A DNA stretch of 33,827 nt, from IMG/VR virus record IMGVR_UViG_3300042465_004269, positions 1 to 33,827 of that record; one strand, given 5' to 3'. The notes below the pieces were generated by a model that ran no database searches, was not told where the DNA came from, and worked only from the letters and a program-made list of their open reading frames with translations. Positions 8,019-16,534 of this stretch are shown here, piece after piece. Both the position numbers and the translations under genes were made by a program. The DNA is from a virus. The stretch's first letter is position 1. The number at the start of each line of letters is the position of its first letter.

Positions 8019-8627
8019 TTAATTGTTTAATAATGCTTGTCTATATTTTTCTAATCTTGTTTCTTTCATATCCTTAGATGTTGCAAAGGATTCAAAAGAA
8101 TTAGGTTTACGAATTGGATCAGTAGCCGGAGTTTTTGAAAGTGCTTCTATTAATTCAGCTACTTGTGCAAATCCTTGCTTAACCTTAGATTCTAATTCTT
8201 CAACTTTTTTGTTTGATGCAATTTTTGCTTCTTCAAGTTGAGCTATTTTAGCTTCAAATTGTTCTTGCATTTCTTGCATTTTTTTATCTTCTTCTTTTTT
8301 AGCTTCAACTTCAGTGTCTGGTTCAGATGTAACATCTTCTGTATTAGAAGAAATTTCAACAATAATACCATTCTCGTCTAATTGAATCTGTGTACCATCC
8401 ATTAATTGATGTTCTCCAGCAGGTGCAGGAGTACCATCAGCTAAAAGTACAGTACCACCAATTTCTAAAGCTGAAATTTCAACTTTAGTACCATCCATTA
8501 AAGAATATTCAGCCATCTCAACCTTAGTTTCTTCAACCTTAGTTTCTTCAGCTTTAACTTCCTCAACAGGTGCAACATTGTCTTCAAACAATGCCTTAAT
8601 TTTTAAAATTGCTTCCTGTGCGTTCAT
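8019..8627 (-). CDS. Scaffold-like capsid assembly protein (202 aa)
   Basis: 202 residues, very acidic. Residues about 1-35 are Glu/Lys/Val-rich. Residues about 38-95 contain two similar units, LMDGTKVEISALEIGG and LMDGTQIQLDENGIIV. Residues about 105-165 form a strong coiled coil (EEDKKMQEMQEQFEAKIAQL). A basic C-terminus ends the protein, as scaffolds need to bind the capsid protein. It sits 12 bases upstream of the capsid gene and just downstream of the protease, the usual scaffold position. It is expected in proheads and removed by the protease. Confidence 0.7.
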   Translation of the reverse strand: MNAQEAILKIKALFEDNVAPVEEVKAEETKVEETKVEMAEYSLMDGTKVEISALEIGGTVLLADGTPAPAGEHQLMDGTQIQLDENGIIVEISSNTEDVTSEPDTEVEAKKEEDKKMQEMQEQFEAKIAQLEEAKIASNKKVEELESKVKQGFAQVAELIEALSKTPATDPIRKPNSFESFATSKDMKETRLEKYRQALLNN

Positions 8628-8664
8628 ACTTTTTGTTTTATATAGTTATTAAATCAAATGTTTA

Positions 8665-9258
8665 TCACTTAACTTCAGATAAAATCCTTTTAATCTCATC
8701 TACCATAGAAGCAACTTTGTTTACTTCTCTTGGTTTATAGTTAAAAAGACCTTCAACTGAAAAGCCCATAATATCACCACTTTTAACTTTTGCCCATGCT
8801 TCTTCATTATCTACAATCATAGATCCAAACCAAGATCCCCATGGAGCATCTTCAAATCCTTTCATTGGCATAATACCACGATCTTGATCTGAAATAAAAC
8901 TTTCAAATAATGTAACACCTTCAAACGTTTGTTTGCTGTTATGCATTAAGTTTACATTGCTTTGAAAACCTTTTTTAAAAAACTTTTGAGCAATTTTAAT
9001 AATAGTCTCTTTACTGAAAGCAACATAATAATCACCAAACTGGCTATCACTACGGAAGATAGGAGTATCAGCCAACATAATAGGACCAGAAATAATACGC
9101 CTGTCTTCAGAAACAATTTCAAATTTTTGACTGTTATTAAAAGCATTCCAATTTTTTTGAATTGCTGGACGATCTACTAATGCGATGTAATCAACTTGTG
9201 ATTCATCATTTACATCATCAGTAATATCCAACATGTATACTGGTAATTCTAAATTCAT
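8665..9258 (-). CDS. Prohead maturation protease (XkdF-like)
   Basis: 197 residues. It begins with a domain VDYIALVDRPAIQKNW typical of XkdF-like phage proteases. H106 in NLMHNSK and S167 in the motif GFSVEG (165-170) fit the His/Ser nucleophile pattern of this prohead protease group, and the stretch SWFGSMIVDNEEAWAKVKSGD precedes the serine as expected. It would cut the scaffold and perhaps capsid and portal N-termini during head maturation. The order protease, scaffold, capsid supports the call. Confidence 0.8.
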   Translation of the reverse strand: MNLELPVYMLDITDDVNDESQVDYIALVDRPAIQKNWNAFNNSQKFEIVSEDRRIISGPIMLADTPIFRSDSQFGDYYVAFSKETIIKIAQKFFKKGFQSNVNLMHNSKQTFEGVTLFESFISDQDRGIMPMKGFEDAPWGSWFGSMIVDNEEAWAKVKSGDIMGFSVEGLFNYKPREVNKVASMVDEIKRILSEVK

Positions 9259-9292
9259 AATATTATATAGTTTTTTTTAAATTAATTATCAT

Positions 9293-11575
9293 TTATTCAA
9301 ATCTTGCTCTGTTTTGAATTTCTTCTTGTCTACTTTGAGAATTAGTAATATCACGTTCAACAACATAAGCTCTTATTGTATTTCCATTACCACCTCCGCC
9401 ATTACCAGTTCCTCCTCCTCCTCCACCACCTAAATTAGGAGTCGCACCACCACCTAAAGATGGCATAGCACCGCCAGTTGCAGGTGCACCAGGACTTGGT
9501 ATGTCAACGAATCCAGGTTCAGCACTTCCAGCAGGTACATCAGGTGTTTTAACTGCTAAGATTGCTTTTACATTCTTTAATCCTGCAACGATAGCAGCAG
9601 CTGCAGCAACCGCACCTAATACAGGACCAACAATTGGAATTCCAGCTAAAGACTTAAATGCAGATGTTGCTGACATATAAGTATCAATTGTAACAGCAGC
9701 TATTGCAGCAGCTTTACCAGCGACAGTATGTTCACCAATTGCTTTAGCAGCATTTTTTAATGTTGAACTAATTTTTTGTGCATTTTCAGCTCTTGCAGAT
9801 GCTTCTTTTTTACCAATTTCAACTCTTGCATCAGCTAATTCTTTTTCAGTTTTAGTATATGCTACACTGTCAATTTTACCTTCTGCAAATAATTTTTTAT
9901 TTAAAGCTAATGCATCATCAACGCCTTGCTTCCTTGCTGCATATGAAAGGTTTTCATTATTTACAATAGAATCTAAACGTGCTTGTTCTTTGTCATCTGC
10001 TTCCTTTACATATTTAGCATCTATTTCTCCAAGTTCAGCACCGTGTTTTTCTTTTAATGCAGCAATAAGTACTTTTTTCTGAATTTCTGTATAATCTGCA
10101 TTCTCTAAAATCTTTTTTGTATCAGCAACTAAAGCCTCATCTAATGCCGCAACTTCTTTTTCTTTTCCTTCTTTATATTTAGCTATTCTTGCTTCTGATA
10201 ATGTTGTTTGTAATTCTTCTTCAAACTTTTTATCGTTTTCAGCACGTTTTTCTTTTATCTTATCGTCAATGTCTTTTACTTCTAATTGGTAAGCTTCTTC
10301 AGTTGCTTTTTTTAATTCGTTCTTTGTTTTTACATCAACTTTTAAAGCATCAATTTCTGCTACACGTGCATTATAATTTATCTCTGCTTGTTTCTTTGCT
10401 TTGTCATCTTCAGAAGTAATTTCAGCTAATGCTTTTTCATTCTGTAAATCAATAAGCATTTTATCAGCTGTCTTTTTATCTTCAATTGCTTGCTTATTTG
10501 CTTCATCACGTTTCTTTTTACTTTCTTCATTTGCCTTTGCTGCAGCATCAGAAGTCTTTTTATTATAATCAGCAGTTAAAACTAATTGTTCAGTTTTTAA
10601 ATCTCTAAACTGTTTATTCTCTTCTTCTGTTAATTTACCTTTTGTTTTTAAACTTTCACGTAAAGTACTTAACTCATTCTCAACTCTTTTTTGTCCTAAT
10701 TTATAAATTTCATCTTCAGAACCACCTTGTGCTTTTAAAACTTTAATTCTATTTTCAATATCTTCGTTTGCACGTTTATTAGCAACTGATAATTTATTTA
10801 AATTACGTTCTGCCTCACTTGTTACGCCAATAAAATCTGTAAATTGTTCTACTAATCCGCCTACACCTTTCGCTAATGCACCAAGTGGACTTTTCTTTAT
10901 CCAATCTGAAATTGCATCAAAGTTATTTATTACTAAACCTAAAGCAACAACCAATGCGCCAATTCCTGTTGCAACAATAGCGCCTTTTAAAACTTTAAAT
11001 CCTTGACTTGTTTCAACAGTCGCTATGCCAAATGCCTTTTGTACAAATGTAGCCGTTTTTGTTGCAGCATTATTTAATTCTTGAAATACTGTTGTACTTT
11101 TAATTACTGCACCTAATTGTCTAAATGAATCTACGCTTTCACCAACAGCCTGTAAACCTTGAGACAACGCCATTGCAGCATTTACCTTTAACAACGCTTT
11201 CTCTACATCTTTGTTTTCATTTCCAAATAAAGCCATTGCACCTTGAAGTGCACTAAATCCTCCAGCAACACCTGCTAATGAAGAAGCAACTGCCTTAAAT
11301 TTTGCATCAGGATTAAATGCGTCAGTTAATGCTTTTGCATCACCAATACGATCTTTAAGATCTGCAGCTTTTTTAGCAGCATTAACCGCTTCTTTAGATG
11401 TTGCTCCAAACTTATCAGCCATTAAACCAACCTGTGCTTGAGCCTCTTTAAGTTGTGTTCTTAAACTTTTTACAGAGGTATCTGTATCTGAAAATGCTTT
11501 ATCTAATTTTTGGACTTCAGCGGTTGCATTTGCTGCATCTGTGGTTATTTTTATACCAATTGTTTCTTCTGCCAT
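9293..11575 (-). CDS. Tail tape measure protein (760 aa)
   Basis: 760 residues and the longest gene here. It has an N-terminal Ala/Lys/Asp-rich helical region (about 1-100), a hydrophobic stretch near 190-215 (GAIVATGIGALVVALGLVI), a long charged coiled-coil middle (about 255-600), a second hydrophobic Ala/Val-rich block near 640-685 and a Gly/Pro-rich end containing several runs of glycine (about 715-740). That is the standard layout of a tape measure, which sets tail length and is ejected ahead of the DNA. The length implies a moderately long siphovirus-like tail. Its ATG shares a base with the stop of the 692-aa gene upstream. Confidence 0.9.
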   Translation of the reverse strand: MAEETIGIKITTDAANATAEVQKLDKAFSDTDTSVKSLRTQLKEAQAQVGLMADKFGATSKEAVNAAKKAADLKDRIGDAKALTDAFNPDAKFKAVASSLAGVAGGFSALQGAMALFGNENKDVEKALLKVNAAMALSQGLQAVGESVDSFRQLGAVIKSTTVFQELNNAATKTATFVQKAFGIATVETSQGFKVLKGAIVATGIGALVVALGLVINNFDAISDWIKKSPLGALAKGVGGLVEQFTDFIGVTSEAERNLNKLSVANKRANEDIENRIKVLKAQGGSEDEIYKLGQKRVENELSTLRESLKTKGKLTEEENKQFRDLKTEQLVLTADYNKKTSDAAAKANEESKKKRDEANKQAIEDKKTADKMLIDLQNEKALAEITSEDDKAKKQAEINYNARVAEIDALKVDVKTKNELKKATEEAYQLEVKDIDDKIKEKRAENDKKFEEELQTTLSEARIAKYKEGKEKEVAALDEALVADTKKILENADYTEIQKKVLIAALKEKHGAELGEIDAKYVKEADDKEQARLDSIVNNENLSYAARKQGVDDALALNKKLFAEGKIDSVAYTKTEKELADARVEIGKKEASARAENAQKISSTLKNAAKAIGEHTVAGKAAAIAAVTIDTYMSATSAFKSLAGIPIVGPVLGAVAAAAAIVAGLKNVKAILAVKTPDVPAGSAEPGFVDIPSPGAPATGGAMPSLGGGATPNLGGGGGGGTGNGGGGNGNTIRAYVVERDITNSQSRQEEIQNRARFE

Positions 11576-13653
11576 TAATTTGTGTTTATTACTTTTAATA
11601 AATTAACCATAGTTGTCCTATACGCTGTAGGATCATAAGATTCTACTTTATTCAATCTAAATAGTACACCATTGATCCATATGTACTTACTAAAATCTAA
11701 ATTATAAATATCTAATGTATTTAAATATACTCTACAACTTAATAATTTACTTTCAATATCTGTAATTTCTAAGATGTATGGTTTATGATATGTATTAAAT
11801 AAATTATTTGTAGGATAAATTGATGCAGGAAATTGCAATTCCTTTGGTGCACCAAAATTTAAATCAACAGTTGGATTAGTTGGATCATCTAAATGTCCTG
11901 CATATCCGTAAGTCGTTAAGTTAGCTAAATTACTACCTGCTCCATTAATTCCACTTTTTATATGCCAAGTATGAGCAATGCTTAATTTTTTAGCCATTAA
12001 AATACGAATTACAGAATCCATTGGATCTTCCTGTGTATTATAATTAGATAATTTATAAATAGCTGAAAAATATTTATCAAGGTGTCCGTGCGAAGTTGGT
12101 TGCGTTAATATAGTTGGCGCAAAAATTATTTGTGTTGAAGCAGTATCTTTTACAAAATCAAATTCAGAATCATATAAATAATCTCCGTATGATTGACCAT
12201 ATTTCTTTTTATAGTTTTCATTGTAATAATCTGAATCATCCGTGTATCTGTACGCATAATAACGTGCATTTAATTGAGACATTGGTTTTATAGACCAAGT
12301 AGAATTCATATCTACTTTTTGTGACCAATCTAATGAATTAGTTACTGCATCAGAATAAAAATCAATATATGGCGAAATATTTATTTGCTTTTCATTTATA
12401 TTATCTTGATATACATATAAATTAAACATTTTACATATTGATAAAAAAAAGTCTTTTTGAAATATTCCTTTTGGTAAGTTAGAATTGATTGAAACAGTAC
12501 CATTGTAAGCGACTGTTGTTAACTGTGCTGCTAATTGAGTAAATGTAAAGTTTGCACTTGATACATTAACAATATAAGTATTTGCAGTTACAGGTACGCT
12601 TAATTCAATACGAACTTCATTTGTATTTAATATTTCACTTGTAAAATTAATATTAAAAGTAAAAGGATTGTTTGCTGAAAATGTGTTTTGTGTCAATGTT
12701 TGAACTGCAACACCTCCAATATATAAAATTGCAGTAATAGATGAGGCAGCATCAGTTTGATAAATACCTGTTATTGTAGCCAATGCATTAACTGTCTTTG
12801 TGCCATCAGTATAAGTAAATATACTTTTTCCTGCATTTTCTGTAAAGTTAAGCAAAGTCGTAGAATCAAAAGACAAATTTGCATTTCTTGCTGTTGGAGT
12901 ATTACTATTTAAAATTGTTTTTGTAGCACTAATTGTGGCTAATATAAATCTGTCATTTGTACCTTGAATTCCTTGACTGTTATTTGGTATAATAAGCTTT
13001 TTAAAAAAGTCTGTATTAAAAAAGTCACAATTTAAACTGTATGTAGTATCTTCAAATATTTTTTCAATATATTCCTTAACATATAACGAAGGTCTAAAAG
13101 CTGAAACACTAAAATCGTCTTTATTACTCGAAACATTACCGTAATCGATTAATGGGTAATAATAACCTGACCCATTTATTGTATTCCAACTATTTTCAAT
13201 TGTAGTTACATTCCAAGTATGATTATACTCGCTAAAATCTAAATCTTCTAAACGCTTATTGCCTAACTCAGTAATAAAACCACCTAATTCACCAAACACC
13301 GCACATTGATATTCTGTTGTATTGTTATTAGATACTATTTCTAAAATACGAATAACACCTTTAAAAATCTGAATCTTATCAATATAAACTTCGCATTTAG
13401 CAGCTTGAGATGGAGTAAAGTTTGTATTTACATTTGGTAGATCTATATTGTGCTCATTTGACATAGTAATATCAAAAGCAAAACCTAAGATCTTATTATT
13501 TCTTGCTGTAGCAGGTATTGAAATAGTTCTACTAAATGATGTATTTTTTGATCCAAACTCTCTTACATCATCAATAGTATAAGTAAAATCTGTACCTATA
13601 TCTTTTAATAGATCTATTAATTGATCTTCAATATAAATTTCTGTGCTTATCAT
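11575..13653 (-). CDS. Tail-tip or hub-like structural protein (692 aa)
   Basis: 692 residues, Asn/Thr/Tyr-rich, no signal peptide. The N-terminus contains DVREFGSKNTSFSRTISIPAT, a pattern I associate with tail-hub proteins of Bacteroidota phages. The middle (about 235-400) is beta-sandwich-like, and KDFFLSICKMFNLYVYQDN (about 400-418) resembles the alpha/beta region of hub proteins. It lies directly upstream of the tape measure and downstream of the 404-aa virion protein, with overlapping start/stop codons on both sides. The hub assignment is an inference; a distal tail or receptor-binding component is also possible. Confidence 0.6.
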   Translation of the reverse strand: MISTEIYIEDQLIDLLKDIGTDFTYTIDDVREFGSKNTSFSRTISIPATARNNKILGFAFDITMSNEHNIDLPNVNTNFTPSQAAKCEVYIDKIQIFKGVIRILEIVSNNNTTEYQCAVFGELGGFITELGNKRLEDLDFSEYNHTWNVTTIENSWNTINGSGYYYPLIDYGNVSSNKDDFSVSAFRPSLYVKEYIEKIFEDTTYSLNCDFFNTDFFKKLIIPNNSQGIQGTNDRFILATISATKTILNSNTPTARNANLSFDSTTLLNFTENAGKSIFTYTDGTKTVNALATITGIYQTDAASSITAILYIGGVAVQTLTQNTFSANNPFTFNINFTSEILNTNEVRIELSVPVTANTYIVNVSSANFTFTQLAAQLTTVAYNGTVSINSNLPKGIFQKDFFLSICKMFNLYVYQDNINEKQINISPYIDFYSDAVTNSLDWSQKVDMNSTWSIKPMSQLNARYYAYRYTDDSDYYNENYKKKYGQSYGDYLYDSEFDFVKDTASTQIIFAPTILTQPTSHGHLDKYFSAIYKLSNYNTQEDPMDSVIRILMAKKLSIAHTWHIKSGINGAGSNLANLTTYGYAGHLDDPTNPTVDLNFGAPKELQFPASIYPTNNLFNTYHKPYILEITDIESKLLSCRVYLNTLDIYNLDFSKYIWINGVLFRLNKVESYDPTAYRTTMVNLLKVINTN

Positions 13654-14867
13654 TATCTAAATTGACTGTTTAAATATTTACCAACTTCAACTTCTAAATC
13701 AAAATTAAATAAGCCATCTGATATTTGATACTTATATTGATAATTATTATTTCTAATAGTTATTGGGAAAAATGCACCTTGAACTTCCATATAAACAATT
13801 GGAGATGCAACTAATTGTGCAAGCCATGCGTAATCTTGATCGTTAATCCAATCAGATGTTAAATTGTAATAATCAGTATGCTGAATTGCAAAATTATAAG
13901 TTGTTTCATTGTACTTGTTATAACTATCTATGTTAGTCATTTGACCATTAGATAATTGATAAGGATTACGTCTATAAGACGATCTTTGAAACTCACTCTT
14001 TCTTTTATTTACTAATCTAAATGCCATTGAATCATATCCACCAAGTCTATTTAAAAAATGTAGATTGTATTGTCTATATTTTGGATTACATACTTGTTTA
14101 AATTTTAAAACTCTTGTAACAGCAGCTCCAAGTGTAATGTAAACATTATATCCATAAGTTGATTGTGTTATAATTTCACTTCCAGCCCATGTATTAATAG
14201 CAGCAGCTTGAAAATTAAAAAAATTAAATTGCCCAGTCATTGTAATTCCACCACTTACAGCAGTTCCAACAGTTCCATTTTCATTTGTTGGTTGTACCCA
14301 TAAATTATAAGATCCTGCAGTGATTTTTAAAAATGTAATAAAGAATTGATCTCCATATTCGATTGTAATATCGTTTTGATCACGATCGCTTAACCAGTCA
14401 TCTGTATAGTTTTCAATTAATAAATTATCATAATAGTTTGACAGTACTAATGGCACTTCTCCATTCTCAGTAAATATGTCACCAAATAAAGGTGGATAAT
14501 AGTTATAAGCTGAATAAGATCCGCTTGCTAAGTTTGCAACTACTGCACCACTAACCTCTTCTCCTATTCTTACTTGATAATCAACTTTAATCTTATCATT
14601 TGATGCCATTAAAACAGTAGATCCAGATGGTTCAAAATAATTTGTCACATATGCTCTTACCATTGGTGATGCATTAAATACTCCATAAGAACCTTCAGCA
14701 CTTGGTGAAGGAAATATTTTGTTTCTACTTACTTGAGAACTATTAATGTAAACATCATACACGAATTTAAAGTTTGTTACTCCTACATTAGTAGAAGAAG
14801 CGACAAACCACAAATCATCATGCATTGATGGATAAGTAGCTGGAACACTATTTATTGTTATAGCCAT
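13653..14867 (-). CDS. Tail-associated virion protein (404 aa), possibly distal tail
   Basis: 404 residues, rich in Y, N, S and T, with beta-strand character and several aromatic clusters (SAYNYYPPLFGDIF, YRQYNLHFLNRLGGYDSMAF). No signal peptide and no catalytic motif seen. I do not recognise a named family. It overlaps the 241-aa gene by 20 bases upstream and shares a base with the 692-aa gene downstream, so it belongs to the tail operon. Composition and position suit a distal tail or baseplate protein. Confidence 0.6.
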   Translation of the reverse strand: MAITINSVPATYPSMHDDLWFVASSTNVGVTNFKFVYDVYINSSQVSRNKIFPSPSAEGSYGVFNASPMVRAYVTNYFEPSGSTVLMASNDKIKVDYQVRIGEEVSGAVVANLASGSYSAYNYYPPLFGDIFTENGEVPLVLSNYYDNLLIENYTDDWLSDRDQNDITIEYGDQFFITFLKITAGSYNLWVQPTNENGTVGTAVSGGITMTGQFNFFNFQAAAINTWAGSEIITQSTYGYNVYITLGAAVTRVLKFKQVCNPKYRQYNLHFLNRLGGYDSMAFRLVNKRKSEFQRSSYRRNPYQLSNGQMTNIDSYNKYNETTYNFAIQHTDYYNLTSDWINDQDYAWLAQLVASPIVYMEVQGAFFPITIRNNNYQYKYQISDGLFNFDLEVEVGKYLNSQFR

Positions 14868-15573
14868 TGTTTTCTATTTTATTACCTATTTGTCTAATTT
14901 GAATTTGAACATCACCACCTAAAGCTATTGCCATGCTTTCAAAAAATTCTTTATCAAATACCTTTTTAATAGCATTATCAAAATATGAAGTAGTTTTTAA
15001 ACCGTCTCTCTTAATTGCAGATGCAGTTGCATATGCTAAAGTCTTAAGTGAATCTGCTTTATTTACTACTTGTTTTAATTTTTTACTTTTTCTTTGTGTC
15101 TTACTTAGCTTTTTAGTCTGTGTTTCTGAACTTGTTTTTGCTTTACCTAACTTATACCATTGCAAAATTGATGTTGCCATCTTTTTATTTGGGTATGGTG
15201 TTTTGTATGCATATGGACTGTCAGAAGCAACTCTTTTTGGTTTTTGATTTACTCCTCCAACACCTTTTACCCCTTTGTTTACATATTTATAGTAAACAGA
15301 AGCAGGATTATCTTTATCATAACCAAGCATCATCTCGTAATCTGTACCAAACTTTGTGATCTTAGGTACAGCAAGATCTCCAATTTTACCAGATGCAATA
15401 GATCCTGATTTATCAAGATTCTTTTGCACTGTATCATTAAAAAGTTTTCCATAATAAATTAGCAATTGCTCAGCAACAGGAAATTCAGTAGGATCTATCA
15501 AGTTAAATTGATCTCCAACTGTTTTTAAAAATTGTTCTTTAAGTAACTTGGCTTGCGCTTTTGCTTCACTCAT
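14848..15573 (-). CDS. Putative tail completion/minor tail protein (241 aa)
   Basis: The ATG at 15573 (MSEAKAQAKLLKEQFLK) is chosen because a longer frame to 15657 would be read through the hairpin terminator at 15611-15641. 241 residues: an N-terminal helix, a charged basic stretch KKLSKTQRKSKKLKQ at about 155-170, and LKTLAYATASAIKRDGLKTTSYFDNAIKKVF near the end, the type of segment found in HK97 gp10-like tail completion proteins. The family call is tentative. It is the first gene after that terminator, so a promoter should lie close by or transcription reads through. Confidence 0.55.
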   Translation of the reverse strand: MSEAKAQAKLLKEQFLKTVGDQFNLIDPTEFPVAEQLLIYYGKLFNDTVQKNLDKSGSIASGKIGDLAVPKITKFGTDYEMMLGYDKDNPASVYYKYVNKGVKGVGGVNQKPKRVASDSPYAYKTPYPNKKMATSILQWYKLGKAKTSSETQTKKLSKTQRKSKKLKQVVNKADSLKTLAYATASAIKRDGLKTTSYFDNAIKKVFDKEFFESMAIALGGDVQIQIRQIGNKIENNGYNNK

Positions 15574-15610
15574 GTAATTAAATAGAAAAATAGATCTTAA
15601 ATACCAGCAT

Positions 15611-15641
15611 AAAAAAACCCCCAGTATTGAAATACCAGGGG
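15611..15641 (-). terminator. Intrinsic terminator after the tail chaperone genes
   Basis: The minus strand gives CCCCUGGUAU, a 4-base loop and AUACUGGGGG (10-bp stem with two wobble pairs), followed by seven U. It lies 28 bases after the stop at 15670. Its stem base is near-identical to the terminator at 6408-6438. Confidence 0.85.
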
Positions 15642-15669
15642 AATCGTTTACTACCAATAAACCTACAAA

Positions 15670-15942
15670 CTATCTTAATCGCTTTGCTTCTTCTCTGTCA
15701 TAAGCGTTTTTAGCTTTCATGTATGCCATTTTATTTAAAAACTCTATTGTTTTCATTTCAAAGACTTCCTCAATTCTAATATTTTCTTGTGCGGCAATAA
15801 GATAGCAGGTGTAGTGCCATCCATAGATTGACATAAAAGATTGACTATTTGTTTCGCTTCCTCCATCTTCATCCCCGCCTCCATCATCTCCTTTACCATA
15901 TAATCCTGAGAAACTTCGATCCAATTTCTGTAAACTTGATAA
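15670..15942 (-). CDS. Tail assembly chaperone T-like extension, reached by -1 frameshift
   Basis: This -1 frame is open for 91 codons from a run of nine T (minus strand) to its stop. It encodes LSSLQKLDRSF, a Gly/Asp-rich linker KGDDGGGDEDGG, and then MSIYGWHYTCYLIAAQENIRIEEVF and MKTIEFLNKMAYMKAKN, which resemble the T domain joined to tail assembly chaperones in siphophages. There is no convincing start codon ahead of the linker. The fusion product would have about 256 residues. An ATG at the ATGA overlap with the 0-frame stop could separately start a 28-residue peptide MKTIEFLNKM. Alternatively the shift reflects an error in the homopolymer. Confidence 0.65.
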   Translation of the reverse strand, partial: LSSLQKLDRSFSGLYGKGDDGGGDEDGGSETNSQSFMSIYGWHYTCYLIAAQENIRIEEVFEMKTIEFLNKMAYMKAKNAYDREEAKRLR

Positions 15943-16439
15943 AAAAAAACAAGCGAATGGTAGACATGCACATAATTTGCTTCTTGCATATCCATCGCAT
16001 ACATCTCATGCTTACTTGCATCATATATGTCATCAACCCATTTACCTAACCAATTCTTCTTTTGTGGTATAACCATTGATGCCGCAATCTTATGTAAGTT
16101 CTCTAAAGTTTTCTTAGAGAAAACCTTGCTTTCAATATATCTTGCCGCTGGCATGTATTTAATTTCATAAACACATCTGTATTTTTTACCATTTACAATA
16201 ATAAAATCAACTGGTTTGCCTTTTATTTCCTCGTTTAAAAAATCTAATTCAGATCTTAATTCTTTTAATGTTACCAGATCTAAACTATCTAATTGATGTT
16301 CTGTTAATCCTGTAATTATACACAATAGTTTTACTTCTTGATCTAACTTTGTCCAATCTTTGTTAGGATCTGTTAGAATTGGCATCATCTGTTGATATTG
16401 CCATAAAGTAAGTTTGTCCCATGTCATTCTTGTTTGCAT
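15753..16439 (-). CDS. Tail assembly chaperone G-like protein (228 aa)
   Basis: 228 residues, mainly helical. It includes MTWDKLTLWQYQQMMPIL, EVKLLCIITGLTEHQLDSLDL and a C-terminal half with ANYVHVYHSLVFFYQVYRNW. This is the layout of the G component of siphophage tail assembly chaperones, which coat the tape measure during tail assembly and are not in the virion. A T-run at codons 164-167 is a canonical slippery site, and the -1 frame beyond it is open with a glycine linker. The 0 frame continues for 60 sensible codons, so both products are probably made. It is the first gene after the tandem palindromes at 16453-16503. Confidence 0.7.
   Translation of the reverse strand: MQTRMTWDKLTLWQYQQMMPILTDPNKDWTKLDQEVKLLCIITGLTEHQLDSLDLVTLKELRSELDFLNEEIKGKPVDFIIVNGKKYRCVYEIKYMPAARYIESKVFSKKTLENLHKIAASMVIPQKKNWLGKWVDDIYDASKHEMYAMDMQEANYVHVYHSLVFFYQVYRNWIEVSQDYMVKEMMEAGMKMEEAKQIVNLLCQSMDGTTPAILLPHKKILELRKSLK
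15941..15950 (-). promoter_or_regulatory. Candidate -1 ribosomal slippery site (U9)
   Basis: The minus strand reads GTT TTT TTT TAT in the 0 frame, so T-TTT-TTT permits both tRNAs to re-pair after a one-base backward slip. It is the only canonical slippery heptamer I find in the overlap between the two frames. Slippage gives ...FF-LSSLQKLD and leads into the Gly-rich linker. Confidence 0.6.
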
Positions 16440-16452
16440 AATAATTGATTTT

Positions 16453-16503
16453 GTAAATCTATAGGTTTACTTTTTACAGTGAATAGTAAATCTATAGGTT
16501 TAC
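16453..16503. promoter_or_regulatory. Two tandem 18-bp palindromes, candidate operator of the late genes
   Basis: GTAAATCTATAGGTTTAC occurs at 16453-16470 and again, base for base, at 16486-16503. Each is an inverted repeat with a single mismatched pair, and both copies are followed on the plus strand by five or six T. The copies are 33 bp apart, close to three helical turns, so two dimers would bind the same face. They sit in the 95-base gap ahead of the tail chaperone gene, next to a winged-helix gene. They could instead be hairpins acting at RNA level. Confidence 0.6.
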
Positions 16504-16534
16504 TTTTTTATATATTTAAGTAACAGTTTTACCA

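Noticed and set aside
8952-9146. 64-codon minus-strand hydrophobic frame
   Set aside because: It lies wholly within the protease gene in another frame, and its Leu/Ile/Val richness comes from AT-rich shifted codons.
15574-15657. 28 extra N-terminal codons of the 241-aa tail gene (hydrophobic stretch)
   Set aside because: They are translated from the hairpin terminator at 15611-15641; the internal ATG at 15573 gives a normal start.
16316-16324. Second DnaA-box-like site TTATACACA
   Set aside because: It is inside the tail chaperone gene, far from the replication block; a single 9-mer is expected by chance in this AT-rich DNA.
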